The notes beneath the pieces are model-generated. The model searched no databases. It saw only the letters and a program-made list of their open reading frames with translations, and was not told where the DNA came from. Shown here piece by piece: positions 1 to 8,334 of a DNA stretch of 64,000 nt. Origin of the DNA: Helcococcus ovis. GTDB taxonomy: Bacteria > Bacillota > Clostridia > Tissierellales > Peptoniphilaceae. The stretch lies in assembly GCF_004524775.2 (NCBI RefSeq), contig NZ_CP119081.1, forward strand, positions 682,001 to 746,000. Reading direction: 5' to 3'. Positions within the stretch are counted from its first letter, which is position 1. Each line of letters begins with the position of its first letter. The translations under genes and the position numbers were made by a program.

Positions 1-126
1 TTTATATCTAATGGGGGTACATCGCTTATAGCATTTTTTGCAATGTTTGGTGTGGTATTAAATATTTCCAGACAAAATAAGTATTTAGAAAAAAATGAAA
101 ATAATAAAAATAAAAAAAATGTTTAA
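1..126 (+). CDS. FtsW/RodA/SpoVE-family protein, C-terminal end only
   Basis: This is the last 41 codons of a gene that enters from the left edge and stops at TAA 124-126. The visible peptide begins FISNGGTSLIAFFAMFGVV and continues with LNISR. That matches the last transmembrane helix of the SEDS family (FtsW, RodA, SpoVE), where a Pro-Phe-Ile-Ser-x-Gly-Gly-Thr/Ser-Ser block precedes the final helix. SEDS proteins are membrane peptidoglycan glycosyltransferases for division or elongation. The tail is short, Lys/Asn-rich and cytoplasmic. Placement just before ftsZ favours FtsW or SpoVE, but the fragment is too short to choose. Confidence 0.7.
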   Translation, partial: FISNGGTSLIAFFAMFGVVLNISRQNKYLEKNENNKNKKNV

Positions 127-140
127 AAAATATTAATATA

Positions 141-169
141 TTGTTATACTAATAGTAATAGCATAAAAT
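141..169 (+). promoter_or_regulatory. Possible sigma-A promoter for ftsZ
   Basis: TTGTTA (141-146) is followed after 17 bp by TAAAAT (164-169). A strong ribosome site (GGAGGG, around 198-203) precedes the ATG at 208. The -35 and -10 are good but not perfect matches, and other AT-rich pairings in the gap are possible. Confidence 0.4.
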
Positions 170-207
170 TTTGTAAAAAATATATGATAATTTATTTGGA
201 GGGTTAA

Positions 208-1251
208 ATGAGTAATTTTGATATAGAAGTTAACAACACAGGTTTAGCTAAAATTAAAGTAATCGGTGTTGGTGGCGGTGGTAATAATGCCATCAGTAGA
301 ATGAAAGAGTCAGGTTTGGTTGGTGTTGAATTCGTTGCGATTAATACGGATAAACAAATTTTAGATGCAATTAATAGTGATGTTACATTACAAATTGGCA
401 CAAAATTAACCAAAGGTTTAGGTTCCGGTGGAAATCCTGAAGTGGGTGAAAAGGCTGCTGAGGAAAGTAAACAAGAAATCGCTCAAGTATTACAAGGATC
501 GGATATGGTATTTGTAACTGCCGGTATGGGTGGCGGGACAGGTACAGGGGCAGCACCAATCGTTGCACAAGTTGCTAAGGAGATGGGGATTTTAACTGTT
601 TCTGTTGTAACAAAACCATTCCTATTTGAGGGAAGAAATAGACAATTACAAGCTGAAGCTGGTATTGAAAGATTAAAGAAAAATGTTGATACATTAATTG
701 TTGTACCAAACGATAGATTGCTACAAATTGCTGAAAAAAGAACAACAATGATTGAAGCATTTAAGATGGCTGATAAAGTATTATTAGATGGTATTAAAGG
801 TATTTCAGATTTAATTGCAGTTCCAAACATAATTAACTTAGATTTTGCTGACGTTCAATCAGTTATGAAAGAACAAGGTGTTGCTCATATGGGTATTGGG
901 TATGCAACAGGAGAAAATAGAGCTGTTGAGGCCGCAAAAGCTGCTATTAAATCACCATTATTGGAAACATCTATTGATGGTGCTAAAGCAGTATTGATAA
1001 ATGTTACATCATCTGATTTAGGAATTATGGAGGTTCAAGAAGCTTCAGAATTAATTAGAGAACACGTAGATAAAGATGCAAATATTATATTTGGTGCCGG
1101 ATATGATGATTCATTAAAAGATGAAATTAAGATTACAGTTATAGGTACAGGTTTTGATAATAAGAGAATTATTTCCTCAAATACATCAAGTACAGCATCT
1201 GCTAGAAAAGATGATAATAAAGGATTTGCGATACCAGATTTTTTAAAATAA
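208..1251 (+). CDS. ftsZ: Cell division protein FtsZ
   Basis: FtsZ is the tubulin-like GTPase that polymerises into the Z ring at midcell. The 347-residue product has the nucleotide-binding GVGGGGNNA loop near residues 20-28 and the tubulin signature [10 protein letters not shown] at 108-117. It also has the T7-loop region and a short C-terminal linker that ends in the conserved tail peptide FAIPDFLK, which binds FtsA/SepF-type partners. The length is slightly below the usual 370-390 because the linker is short. The ATG at 208 sits behind GGAGGG and begins in the expected place. It stands alone after an ftsW-like gene, and nrdR follows 14 bp later, probably co-transcribed. Confidence 0.98.
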   Translation: MSNFDIEVNNTGLAKIKVIGVGGGGNNAISRMKESGLVGVEFVAINTDKQILDAINSDVTLQIGTKLTKGLGSGGNPEVGEKAAEESKQEIAQVLQGSDMVFVTAGMGGGTGTGAAPIVAQVAKEMGILTVSVVTKPFLFEGRNRQLQAEAGIERLKKNVDTLIVVPNDRLLQIAEKRTTMIEAFKMADKVLLDGIKGISDLIAVPNIINLDFADVQSVMKEQGVAHMGIGYATGENRAVEAAKAAIKSPLLETSIDGAKAVLINVTSSDLGIMEVQEASELIREHVDKDANIIFGAGYDDSLKDEIKITVIGTGFDNKRIISSNTSSTASARKDDNKGFAIPDFLK

Positions 1252-1265
1252 GATAGGATAAATAA

Positions 1266-1715
1266 ATGAAGTGTCCATATTGCGGTTTTCTTGATTCAAA
1301 AGTTATCGATTCTAGACCAACGGATGGAAATGAGTGTATTAGACGTAGAAGAGTTTGTATAAAATGTGAAAAAAGATTTACTACCTATGAAAGAGTAGAA
1401 GATCAAACCATTGTTGTAATCAAAAAAGATGATACAAGAGAACCATTTTCAAGAACAAAATTACTTAATAGCTTAATAAAATCATGTGAAAAAAGACCAA
1501 TTAAGGTTGAAGTTTTAGAAGATGCTGTTGATGAAATAGAAAAAGAAATAAATTATTTAAATCAAAAAGAAGTTACATCTGCTTATATTGGAGATTTAGT
1601 TATGGATAAATTAAAAACTATAGATAAAGTTGCATATGTAAGATTTGCTTCTGTTTATAGAGAATTTGCAGATGTTCAATCTTTTGCAGATGAAATAGAG
1701 AATTTAAGAGAATAA
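1266..1715 (+). CDS. nrdR: Transcriptional repressor NrdR
   Basis: NrdR is the zinc and nucleotide-dependent repressor of ribonucleotide reductase operons. The 149-residue protein has the N-terminal zinc ribbon with Cys3, Cys6, Cys31 and Cys34, followed by an ATP-cone from about residue 48 that senses ATP/dATP. The length is typical (about 150). It lies 14 bp after ftsZ and ends at a strong intrinsic terminator, so the pair probably forms a transcription unit. No NrdR target gene (nrd) lies in the window. Confidence 0.96.
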   Translation: MKCPYCGFLDSKVIDSRPTDGNECIRRRRVCIKCEKRFTTYERVEDQTIVVIKKDDTREPFSRTKLLNSLIKSCEKRPIKVEVLEDAVDEIEKEINYLNQKEVTSAYIGDLVMDKLKTIDKVAYVRFASVYREFADVQSFADEIENLRE

Positions 1716-1723
1716 TTTAATTT

Positions 1724-1756
1724 AACTGCTGCAAAACATGTTTTGTAGCAGTTTTT
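1724..1756 (+). terminator. Intrinsic terminator after nrdR
   Basis: The arms AACTGCTGCAAAAC and GTTTTGTAGCAGTT flank a very small loop and lead into a T-run. It ends the ftsZ-nrdR unit. Confidence 0.8.
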
Positions 1757-1784
1757 AGGTATTACTTAGTAAATGGAGAATTAG

Positions 1785-3128
1785 ATGGATGATAATCTAG
1801 ATTTTTTTGATATTAATAAAAATGAACAATTGAGTACAAATAGACCAATGGCTGCTAGACTAAGACCAAACTCTATTGATGATTTTATTGGACAAGAACA
1901 TTTAATAGGAAAAGATAAGCCATTATATCGTATGATAAAAGCTGATAAATTATCTTCTATGATATTTTATGGACCTCCGGGAACTGGTAAAACAACATTA
2001 GCGTATATAATAGCGAAAAGTACAAAAATGGATTTTGTTGAGTTATCAGCTACATCTGCGGGAGTTAAAGATATAAAAAATGTTATAGAAAGAGCAGAGA
2101 ATAATTTATCATTGTATTCTATTAGAACATTATTATTTATAGATGAAATTCATAGGTTTAATAAATCGCAGCAAGACACACTGTTACCACACGTTGAAAG
2201 TGGGTTGATAACTTTAATAGGTGCTACTACGGAAAATCCATATTTTGAAGTAAATAAAGCTTTGATTTCTAGAGCACATATTTTAACTTTAGAAAGATTT
2301 AAAGATAATGATTTAAGAAAATTGATAAATAATGCTATAAATGATAAAAAAAATGGATTTGGTAATTTGAATATTGAAATAACAGATGAAGCTATTGATT
2401 ATTTAATAATGACATCATCAGGAGATGCAAGACAATTATTAAACAATCTTGAAATTTCAGTGCTTTCAACCGATTCAATTGATGGTAAAATATTTTTAGA
2501 CTTAAAAGTTTTACAAGATACAGTTATAAAAAAAGCAGCGATATATGATAAATCGGCTGATGAACATTATGATACTATATCTGCTTTTATAAAGTCAATG
2601 CGAGGCTCAGACCCGGATGCTTCGTTATATTATTTAGCTAAAATGTTAGTAGCTGGAGAGGACATAAAATTTATTGCAAGACGTATTTTAATTTTTGCAG
2701 CCGAAGATATTGGTGTTTCAGATCCAAATGCAATTAATATTGCTAACTCCACATTTCAAGCTATAAATGCTGTAGGGATGCCTGAAGCAAGGATTATTTT
2801 ATCAAATGCTGTTATATATATGGCATTAGCACCTAAATCTAACTCTGCATATTTAGCTATAGATAAGGCGATAGATTTTGTTAAAAACGGAAAGCATTAT
2901 AATGTTCCGACGCATTTACGTGATTCACATTATAAAGACGCTCATAAGTTAGGAAGAGGAGAAAGATACAAATATCCTCATAATTATGATTTGGGATATG
3001 TAAATCAAACATATCTTCCACAAGAAATTCGTGATATAATATTTTATGAAAATAAAAAAATAGGATATGAAAAATCCATAAATGATAGATTAAATAAAAT
3101 TAAGGAGAGACATAATAATGGAAATTAA
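1785..3128 (+). CDS. rarA: Replication-associated recombination protein A (RarA/MgsA AAA+ ATPase)
   Basis: RarA is a tetrameric clamp-loader-like AAA+ ATPase that acts at stalled replication forks. The 447-residue product has Walker A GPPGTGKT at 63-70, Walker B LLFIDE at 116-121 followed by HRFN, and an arginine-finger/sensor region. The C-terminal MgsA tetramerisation domain (about 260-430) contains the conserved [14 protein letters not shown] and THLRDSHYK blocks. Length and domain order are normal. The ATG follows a GGAGA-type site. The last 11 bases overlap asnS, which suggests translational coupling. Confidence 0.95.
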   Translation: MDDNLDFFDINKNEQLSTNRPMAARLRPNSIDDFIGQEHLIGKDKPLYRMIKADKLSSMIFYGPPGTGKTTLAYIIAKSTKMDFVELSATSAGVKDIKNVIERAENNLSLYSIRTLLFIDEIHRFNKSQQDTLLPHVESGLITLIGATTENPYFEVNKALISRAHILTLERFKDNDLRKLINNAINDKKNGFGNLNIEITDEAIDYLIMTSSGDARQLLNNLEISVLSTDSIDGKIFLDLKVLQDTVIKKAAIYDKSADEHYDTISAFIKSMRGSDPDASLYYLAKMLVAGEDIKFIARRILIFAAEDIGVSDPNAINIANSTFQAINAVGMPEARIILSNAVIYMALAPKSNSAYLAIDKAIDFVKNGKHYNVPTHLRDSHYKDAHKLGRGERYKYPHNYDLGYVNQTYLPQEIRDIIFYENKKIGYEKSINDRLNKIKERHNNGN

Positions 3129-4506
3129 AGAGCTATTTAAAAGCTATAAAGATTATGTAAACAAAGAAGTTGAAATACACGGTTGGATAAAAAAATCAAG
3201 AGAATCAAAAACAATTGGTTTCTTAGAAATAAATGATGGATCGTTTTTTAATAATGTTCAAGTAATCGTAAATAGTGATTTATCAAATTTTAAGGAAATA
3301 TTCTCATTAGGCATTTATGCTGCGGTTAATGTAAAAGGTGTTTTGGTTGAACCGGAAAATGCAAAACAAGATTTTGAAATTCAAGCAACAGAAATAGAAA
3401 TTTTAAATGACTCTGATAAGGATTATCCATTACAAAATAAGAGACATACATTTGAGTTTTTAAGAACATTACCTTCGTTAAGAGCAAGGACTAATGCTTT
3501 TAATGCAGTATTTAGAGTAAGAAGTGAATTAGCATTTGCTATTCATAAATTTTTTAATGAAAGAGGATTTGTATACATTCATACTCCATTAATAACAGCT
3601 TCAGATGCTGAAGGTGCAGGGGAAATGTTTAGAGTAACGACATTAGATTTAAATAATCCTCCAAGAGATGAAGAAGGTAAGGTAGATAATTCAAAAGATT
3701 TCTTCGGTGCATTATCAAACCTTACAGTTAGTGGTCAACTTGAAGTTGAAGGTTTTGCTATGGCTTACTCAAAAGTTTATACTTTTGGGCCAACATTTAG
3801 AGCGGAAAACTCAAATACTCCACGTCATGCTGCTGAATTTTGGATGATTGAACCTGAAATAGCATTTGCTGAATTAAAAGATGTTATGGAAGTTGCAGAA
3901 GATATGGTTAAATATATAGTTAAATATGTGATGGAAAAATTACCTGAAGAAATGAATTTATTTGACCAATTCGTTGAAAAAGGTATTAAAGAAAGACTTA
4001 CAAAACTTGTAAATTCTGAATTTAAGAAAGTAACATACACAGAAGCGGTTGAACTTTTACAAAACTCAGGTAAGAAATTTGAATATCCGGTTAAATGGGG
4101 TTCTGATTTACAAACAGAACATGAAAGATATTTGACAGAAGAGGTATTTAATGGCCCTGTTTTTGTTACAGATTATCCAAAAGATATTAAATCATTCTAT
4201 ATGAAATTAAATGATGACAAAAAGACGGTTGCTGCAATGGATATGTTAGTTCCGGGGGTTGGAGAATTAATTGGTGGATCTGAAAGAGAAAATGATTTAG
4301 AAACATTATTACAATTAATGGAAGAAAAAGGTATTAACGCAGAAGATTATAAATGGTATTCAGACTTAAGAAGATTCGGTGGGGTAAAGCACGGTGGATT
4401 TGGATTAGGTTTTGAAAGAATGGTTATGTACATGACAGGTATGAAAAATATTAGAGATGTTTTACCATATCCAAGAACAGTACACAGCATGAAAGAAGTT
4501 AAATAG
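3118..4506 (+). CDS. asnS: Asparagine--tRNA ligase
   Basis: This is a class II aminoacyl-tRNA synthetase that charges tRNA-Asn. The 462-residue protein has an N-terminal OB-fold anticodon-binding domain (about 1-110, with [11 protein letters not shown]), motif 2 around [19 protein letters not shown], and motif 3 [13 protein letters not shown] near the end followed by [10 protein letters not shown]. The full-length match to AsnS, rather than AspS, rests on the [11 protein letters not shown] block and the short C-terminus. The ATG at 3118 lies behind AAGGAGAG inside the end of rarA. No T-box leader is present, as expected for a gene with no leader of its own. Confidence 0.96.
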   Translation: MEIKELFKSYKDYVNKEVEIHGWIKKSRESKTIGFLEINDGSFFNNVQVIVNSDLSNFKEIFSLGIYAAVNVKGVLVEPENAKQDFEIQATEIEILNDSDKDYPLQNKRHTFEFLRTLPSLRARTNAFNAVFRVRSELAFAIHKFFNERGFVYIHTPLITASDAEGAGEMFRVTTLDLNNPPRDEEGKVDNSKDFFGALSNLTVSGQLEVEGFAMAYSKVYTFGPTFRAENSNTPRHAAEFWMIEPEIAFAELKDVMEVAEDMVKYIVKYVMEKLPEEMNLFDQFVEKGIKERLTKLVNSEFKKVTYTEAVELLQNSGKKFEYPVKWGSDLQTEHERYLTEEVFNGPVFVTDYPKDIKSFYMKLNDDKKTVAAMDMLVPGVGELIGGSERENDLETLLQLMEEKGINAEDYKWYSDLRRFGGVKHGGFGLGFERMVMYMTGMKNIRDVLPYPRTVHSMKEVK

Positions 4507-4515
4507 TAAGTAAGG

Positions 4516-4565
4516 AGCTGTTGCAAAATAACTAAAAATGTTATTTTGTAATAGCTTTTTCTTTT
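4516..4565 (+). terminator. Intrinsic terminator after asnS
   Basis: A long hairpin pairs AGCTGTTGCAAAATAAC with GTTATTTTGTAATAGCT and is followed by T5-C-T5. An insertion sequence begins only a few bases downstream. Confidence 0.8.
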
Positions 4566-4595
4566 TAAGAGACTGTAATAAATTTTGTGTATGAA

Positions 4596-4642
4596 AATCT
4601 TTCTGATTAAGGTAATATAAACTTAATCAGAAGGATTTTTTT
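4596..4642 (+). terminator. Hairpin with T-run guarding the transposase start
   Basis: The arms 4596-4611 and 4622-4637 pair over 16 bp with one mismatch and are followed by a T-tract that runs straight into the ATG at 4643. Such structures inside insertion sequences usually block read-through transcription or translation from the host gene upstream (inference from other IS elements). Confidence 0.6.
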
Positions 4643-5856
4643 ATGGGAAGAAAAAAACAAAAACAGCAAAAAGTAGATTAGCAAAATAATTAATAGAGTC
4701 ATACGATATAAAAACTGCACAAGATATACAAGAAGCATTAAAAGACTTGCTAGGAGAAACAATAGAAAGCGTGTTAAAAGCAGAAATTGATGAGCATTTG
4801 GATTATGAATATGGACAAACACCACTTTCAATAAATACAAGAAATGGAAGTAGTAAAAAAACAGTTAAATCCAGCATTGGAAAACTAGAAATAAATATAC
4901 CAAGAGATAGAGATGCAAGTTTTGAGCCACAAATATTGAAAAAATACGATAAAGATATTTCAAATATTGAAGCACAAATAATATCAATGTATTCTAAAGG
5001 TATGACAACAAGAGATATTTCATCACACATTAAAGATATATATGGTTTTGGAGTATCAGCAGGACTTGTAAGCAGCATTACAAATAAAATATTACCAACT
5101 ATTGATGAGTGGCAAAATAGACCTTTAGATAAGGTTTATCCTTTTGTATTCATAGATGCAATACACTATCATGTAAGAGAAAATGGTCTAATAGTAAAAA
5201 AAGCTGTATACATAGCTTTAGGATATAACATAAATGGTTTTAAGGAAATATTAGGAATGTGGATTGGAGAAAATGAAACATCTAAATATTGGCTAATGGT
5301 TCTAAATCAAATGAAAGATAGAGGTTTGGAAGATATTTTAATAATATCAAGTGATAATTTACCAGGAATAAGTCAAGCAATAGAAGCAGTATTTCCAAAA
5401 ACAGAAATACAAAAATGTATAATTCATCAAATAAGAAATTCAACAAAATTTGTATCATATAAAGATTTAAAAGACTTAATGAAAGACTTAAAAATGGTAT
5501 ACCAAGCAAAAAATGAGAAAACAGCATTACAAAATTTGGAAAACTTTGAAGAAAAATGGGCAAAGAAATATCCTGGATGTGTAAAAAGTTGGAAGAATAA
5601 TTGGGCTGAACTTTCAACATATTTTAAGTATCCAAAAGATATAAGAAGATTAATATATACAACAAACTCAATAGAGAATTTTAATAGACAGTTAAGAAAA
5701 GTAACTAAAAATAAAGCAATATTTACAAATGATTATGCACTAGCTAAAAGTCTGTATTTAGCAATGGTAGATGCATCAAATAAATGGACAAGTAGAATGA
5801 ATCAATGGGATTTAATAATATCTCAATTATCTATTTATTTTGAAGGTAGAATTTAA
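4643..5856 (+). pseudogene. IS256-family transposase (mutator type), 5' end broken
   Basis: The intact part (TTG 4747 to 5856, 369 residues) is a mutator-type DDE transposase. The first Asp lies in VFIDAIHYH, the second in ISSDNLPG, and the Glu in TTNSIENFNRQLRK, followed by a C-terminal helical tail. The natural start appears to be the ATG at 4643 (MGRKK...). That frame is shifted relative to the body by one base in the A7 run at about 4651-4657. In the body frame there is also a TAA at 4687-4689, where family members read CAA (AKQLIES). Two lesions in the first 16 codons mean the natural N-terminus cannot be made, although translation from TTG 4747 could give a truncated protein. Catalytic residues remain intact, so decay is recent. 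Confidence 0.8.
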
Positions 5857-5878
5857 TTTTCTTTGTTGAAGAATAAAC

Positions 5879-5944
5879 AAAACCAAAGGCAAAGTCAAGG
5901 GTTCGCTTCGCCGAAAATTCGCCCTTGACTGTGTCTTTGGTTTT
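5879..5944. other. GC-rich hairpin inside the IS, after the transposase
   Basis: The outer arms AAAACCAAAG (5879-5888) and CTTTGGTTTT (5935-5944) and the inner arms GTCAAGGG and CCCTTGAC enclose a GC-rich loop. It is far more GC-rich than its surroundings. The structure probably acts as a terminator for the transposase gene in either direction, with T-runs on both sides. Confidence 0.6.
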
Positions 5945-6109
5945 GTATACCTAAAATTAGGAAAATTAAATTTGATAAATTTAAAATTTTATGTAACAAT
6001 CAAATTGAAAAATAAAATATCTGATCAGAATTAATTTTTCAAAAATATCAATATATCTTAATCAGTAATAGACTGATACACAAAATTATTTACATAACCG
6101 TAGAACCTA

Positions 6110-6586
6110 TTAATTAAATATTAGCGTGACAATATAAGGCTCTTCTTTTTTTTCAAGATTTTTCCATTTAAATATTATTTTTTTATTATTTATTTCTTTA
6201 TTATTAATAATATATTGTTGCAATTCACTGGAATATCCATCACGTCTCTCTGCTTCTTTTATATCTAATTCTATTTGATTATATTCTTTAAGTATATTAT
6301 CATTTTCTATCTCTAATTTCCATGCATGCGTTGGATATAATTTAGGTAATATAATTTTAGTATAACTCTTTGAAGATTTTTTAACATTAAGCTCTATATT
6401 ATCACCTAATCCATCATATCCAAAATTTTTTAATCCATAAGACTTATTATCTATTAAAATCACTTTATTAGGATAACCTTTTTTATCAGTTGGAAATATA
6501 TAAAAACTTTCTTTATTACAGGAAACTAATATAAATATGCAAGATATTATAACTACACTTTTTAGAATTCTATTGTATATACCCAT
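6110..6586 (-). CDS. Putative lipoprotein, downstream partner of the secreted protease
   Basis: The function is not recognised. The 158-residue product starts with a basic tip, a hydrophobic stretch and the lipobox LVSC (Cys at about residue 23). It is therefore likely lipid-anchored on the outer face of the membrane. The mature part is rich in Lys, Glu and Tyr and looks like a small beta domain. The ATG lies behind GGGGAGG with good spacing, and the first 25 bases overlap the end of the upstream protease gene, so translation of the two is probably coupled. The pairing of protease and small partner recalls staphopain-staphostatin operons. That is an analogy only: staphostatins are cytosolic and shorter. 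Confidence 0.75.
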   Translation of the reverse strand: MGIYNRILKSVVIISCIFILVSCNKESFYIFPTDKKGYPNKVILIDNKSYGLKNFGYDGLGDNIELNVKKSSKSYTKIILPKLYPTHAWKLEIENDNILKEYNQIELDIKEAERRDGYSSELQQYIINNKEINNKKIIFKWKNLEKKEEPYIVTLIFN

Positions 6587-7716
6587 GCGTTTGAACCTCC
6601 CCCTAAAGAATAATAAAAATTATTATTTTTTAAAGTTACACTTTTCTTTACACCACCATTTGGTTCTAATAATATAAGAACTCTATCACCACCATAATTA
6701 GGTATCCATCTTTGGTATCCTATTAAACCTACTGAATGCCCCTTTAATCTTATATGCATAGGCTTATTTCTATCAATATTCCATGCAACAGTGTTAAACC
6801 CTATTACACCTTTATGTGTTGGATATAGTCCCCAATGATTGTATGCTTTCTTCATATTTGCCCAATTTCCGCCCTGTTCAGGATTATTTGGAAATACATA
6901 TTCTGCAATTCGTTTTGCCGTTAAAGAATAATTCTTGTAATAGTTAATCATTGCAGCTGTAGTTGCTGCCCAACACCAAGGATGATTCCCTTGATCAACA
7001 CCTTTAACATTTAAAGTTTTTCCTTCATAAGGACTTATTGATGAAAATAAAGATATATCTCTTGGATTATAATTAAACATCGAAATATTATTAATTCCAA
7101 CATTGTGAGTATTCATTTTTTTAGTTAAATCTGTTAAAGATAATTTATTTTTATTTTTCAAGTCAACTGAATCATTTTTTGATAAAAATTTTTCATTATG
7201 TTCATTTTCATATATTTCATACAATTTAATGTTATTTTCTCCATCATATGCTTTCAAATTTATACCATCTGTTAATAATATAAATTCCTTTGATTTTAAT
7301 TGCATATTTTTTAATAATATTTCTAAATTTTCTGAAAAAGATTTGGATAATGAAGATAAATAGTTAAATTTATCACCATATACTTCAAGTATTAATACTA
7401 TTTTAGAGTTTCTTATTATAGGAAAACATGTAGAATTAGTATTCTTTATTACATTATATATTTTAAATGGAGTTCCTAATATATAATCAGAAACATTTCC
7501 TTTTATTTCTTGAGCATCAATTAATGCTATTAAATGCTTTTGAAATATACTTTCGGCATATTTTTTTATATCATACTCAATATTTTCAGTAATTATATAT
7601 GACTTATTATCATCATTTTCTATAGCAATCACTTTTCCAATACTTATGTTAAAAAAAATAATGGAAAAAATTAATATTAAACTTAATATTTTTTTTAATG
7701 AATTTTTTATAGTCAT
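6562..7716 (-). CDS. Secreted papain-like cysteine protease (staphopain/AvrRpt2-like fold)
   Basis: The 384-residue precursor begins with a clear signal peptide (KKILSLILIFSIIFFNIS) and a long pro-region (about 35-235). A C-terminal papain-like domain follows. The catalytic Cys is probably C248 in QGNHPWCWAATTAAM, the His H327 in GHSVGLIGY, and the third residue N353 in LLEPNGG. Cys-His-Asn order and a short C-terminal domain fit clan CA families such as C47 (staphopain) or C70. ATG 7716 is chosen because AAAGGAGATATCT sits directly before it; an upstream ATG at 7737 lacks a site. It follows a 26-codon ORF and overlaps the lipoprotein gene. Likely role: extracellular proteolysis, possibly in virulence or nutrition. 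Confidence 0.8.
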   Translation of the reverse strand: MTIKNSLKKILSLILIFSIIFFNISIGKVIAIENDDNKSYIITENIEYDIKKYAESIFQKHLIALIDAQEIKGNVSDYILGTPFKIYNVIKNTNSTCFPIIRNSKIVLILEVYGDKFNYLSSLSKSFSENLEILLKNMQLKSKEFILLTDGINLKAYDGENNIKLYEIYENEHNEKFLSKNDSVDLKNKNKLSLTDLTKKMNTHNVGINNISMFNYNPRDISLFSSISPYEGKTLNVKGVDQGNHPWCWAATTAAMINYYKNYSLTAKRIAEYVFPNNPEQGGNWANMKKAYNHWGLYPTHKGVIGFNTVAWNIDRNKPMHIRLKGHSVGLIGYQRWIPNYGGDRVLILLEPNGGVKKSVTLKNNNFYYSLGGGSNAWVYTIEF

Positions 7717-7757
7717 AGATATCTCCTTTTTATTCATACATTATAATTATATAAATT

Positions 7758-7838
7758 TTAGTTAAATGTTATCGATAATCCAAAAATATCTCCATTACTA
7801 TATCTGCTAGGATATAATTGAGTATTAATACTAAACAT
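7758..7838 (-). CDS. 26-residue ORF at the head of the protease operon
   Basis: A perfect ribosome site (AGAGGAGGTG, 7844-7853) precedes ATG 7836-7838, and the frame ends at TAA 7758-7760. The peptide starts MFSINTQLYPSRY and ends FGLSITFN. It has no signal sequence and no Cys. It lies between a good sigma-A promoter and the protease gene (41 bp downstream), so it is the first gene of the operon. It could be a leader peptide that controls translation of the protease, a small regulatory peptide or a signalling peptide. No family was recognised. Support is the ribosome site and position only. Confidence 0.5.
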   Translation of the reverse strand: MFSINTQLYPSRYSNGDIFGLSITFN

Positions 7839-7883
7839 TTTTCACCTCCTCTTTAATATTATTTTTTTTATATTATTTATGTC

Positions 7884-7913
7884 ATTATAACATATAATTT
7901 TTATATATATCAA
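7884..7913 (-). promoter_or_regulatory. Sigma-A promoter of the protease operon
   Basis: On the minus strand TTGATA (7913-7908) is followed after 18 bp by a perfect TATAAT (7889-7884). Transcription would begin near 7877 and run through the 26-codon ORF, the protease and the lipoprotein. Confidence 0.65.
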
Positions 7914-7918
7914 TAAAG

Positions 7919-8326
7919 ATTAATAAATTTAATATCATAAAATGTATAAAAGATGGAATATTTGGAATATTAAATTTATTGATTATTTATGGTAAAATAA
8001 ATCAAACGGATAAATAAGATAAATATATTTATAAACTTATAAATCAATGTTCTAAAATATATTCTCCTTCTCCAAGTTTTTATTTTGGAAGTGCAGGATT
8101 TTTGTATACATATCTAAATTTATATGAGTATACGAAAGATAATAATTTTATTGAAAATGCTAATTTATATTACAATGATACATTAATTACATTAAAAGAT
8201 AATAAATTTTACAATCCTAATTTAAAAATTAATTTAGATAATTTTTTAGAAGGAAAATATGGCATTTATTGTGTGTTAAAAATGTTTGAAGATGGAATAG
8301 TTTTTAATATATTTCCGTTTATATAG
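7919..8326 (+). pseudogene. Remnant of a LanC-like (lanthionine cyclase-type) protein
   Basis: One frame reads through with a single TAA at 8015-8017. It contains blocks typical of the alpha/alpha toroid of LanC-like proteins: DGIFGILNLLIIYG, then YFGSAGFLYTYLNLYEYTKD, then FLEGKYGIYCVLK and a terminal FPFI. In LanC the second block follows the zinc-binding Cys-His-Gly. Here the residues are Tyr-Phe-Gly, so the metal ligands are missing along with most of the N-terminal half. No ribosome site or start fits. This looks like the tail of a former lanthipeptide-type or LanC-like gene, truncated at its 5' end where the protease promoter now lies. Assignment rests on motif shape alone. Confidence 0.45.
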
Positions 8327-8334
8327 GAGAAAAC

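Larger units (their letters stand above)
4569..6099 (+). mobile_element. IS256-family insertion sequence, decayed copy
   Basis: The element is bounded by imperfect inverted repeats. GTAATAAATTTTGTGTAT at 4575-4592 matches the complement of 6076-6093 (GTAAATAATTTTGTGTAT) with only small differences. It carries one transposase gene, a hairpin plus T-run just before the transposase start, and a second GC-rich hairpin after it. No convincing 8-9 bp target duplication is visible outside the ends, so exact borders are uncertain by a few bases and the copy may be old. It sits directly downstream of the asnS terminator and upstream of a minus-strand operon. Confidence 0.8.

Noticed and set aside
4643-4700. 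Programmed frameshift in the transposase start
   Set aside because: A stop (TAA 4687) in the body frame would block the product even after slippage, so decay is the better explanation.
6110-6586. Staphostatin homologue
   Set aside because: It has a lipobox and is longer than staphostatins. Only operon position is alike.
7758-7838. Lanthipeptide precursor for the LanC-like remnant
   Set aside because: The peptide has no Cys, and the remnant lacks its zinc ligands and is on the other strand.
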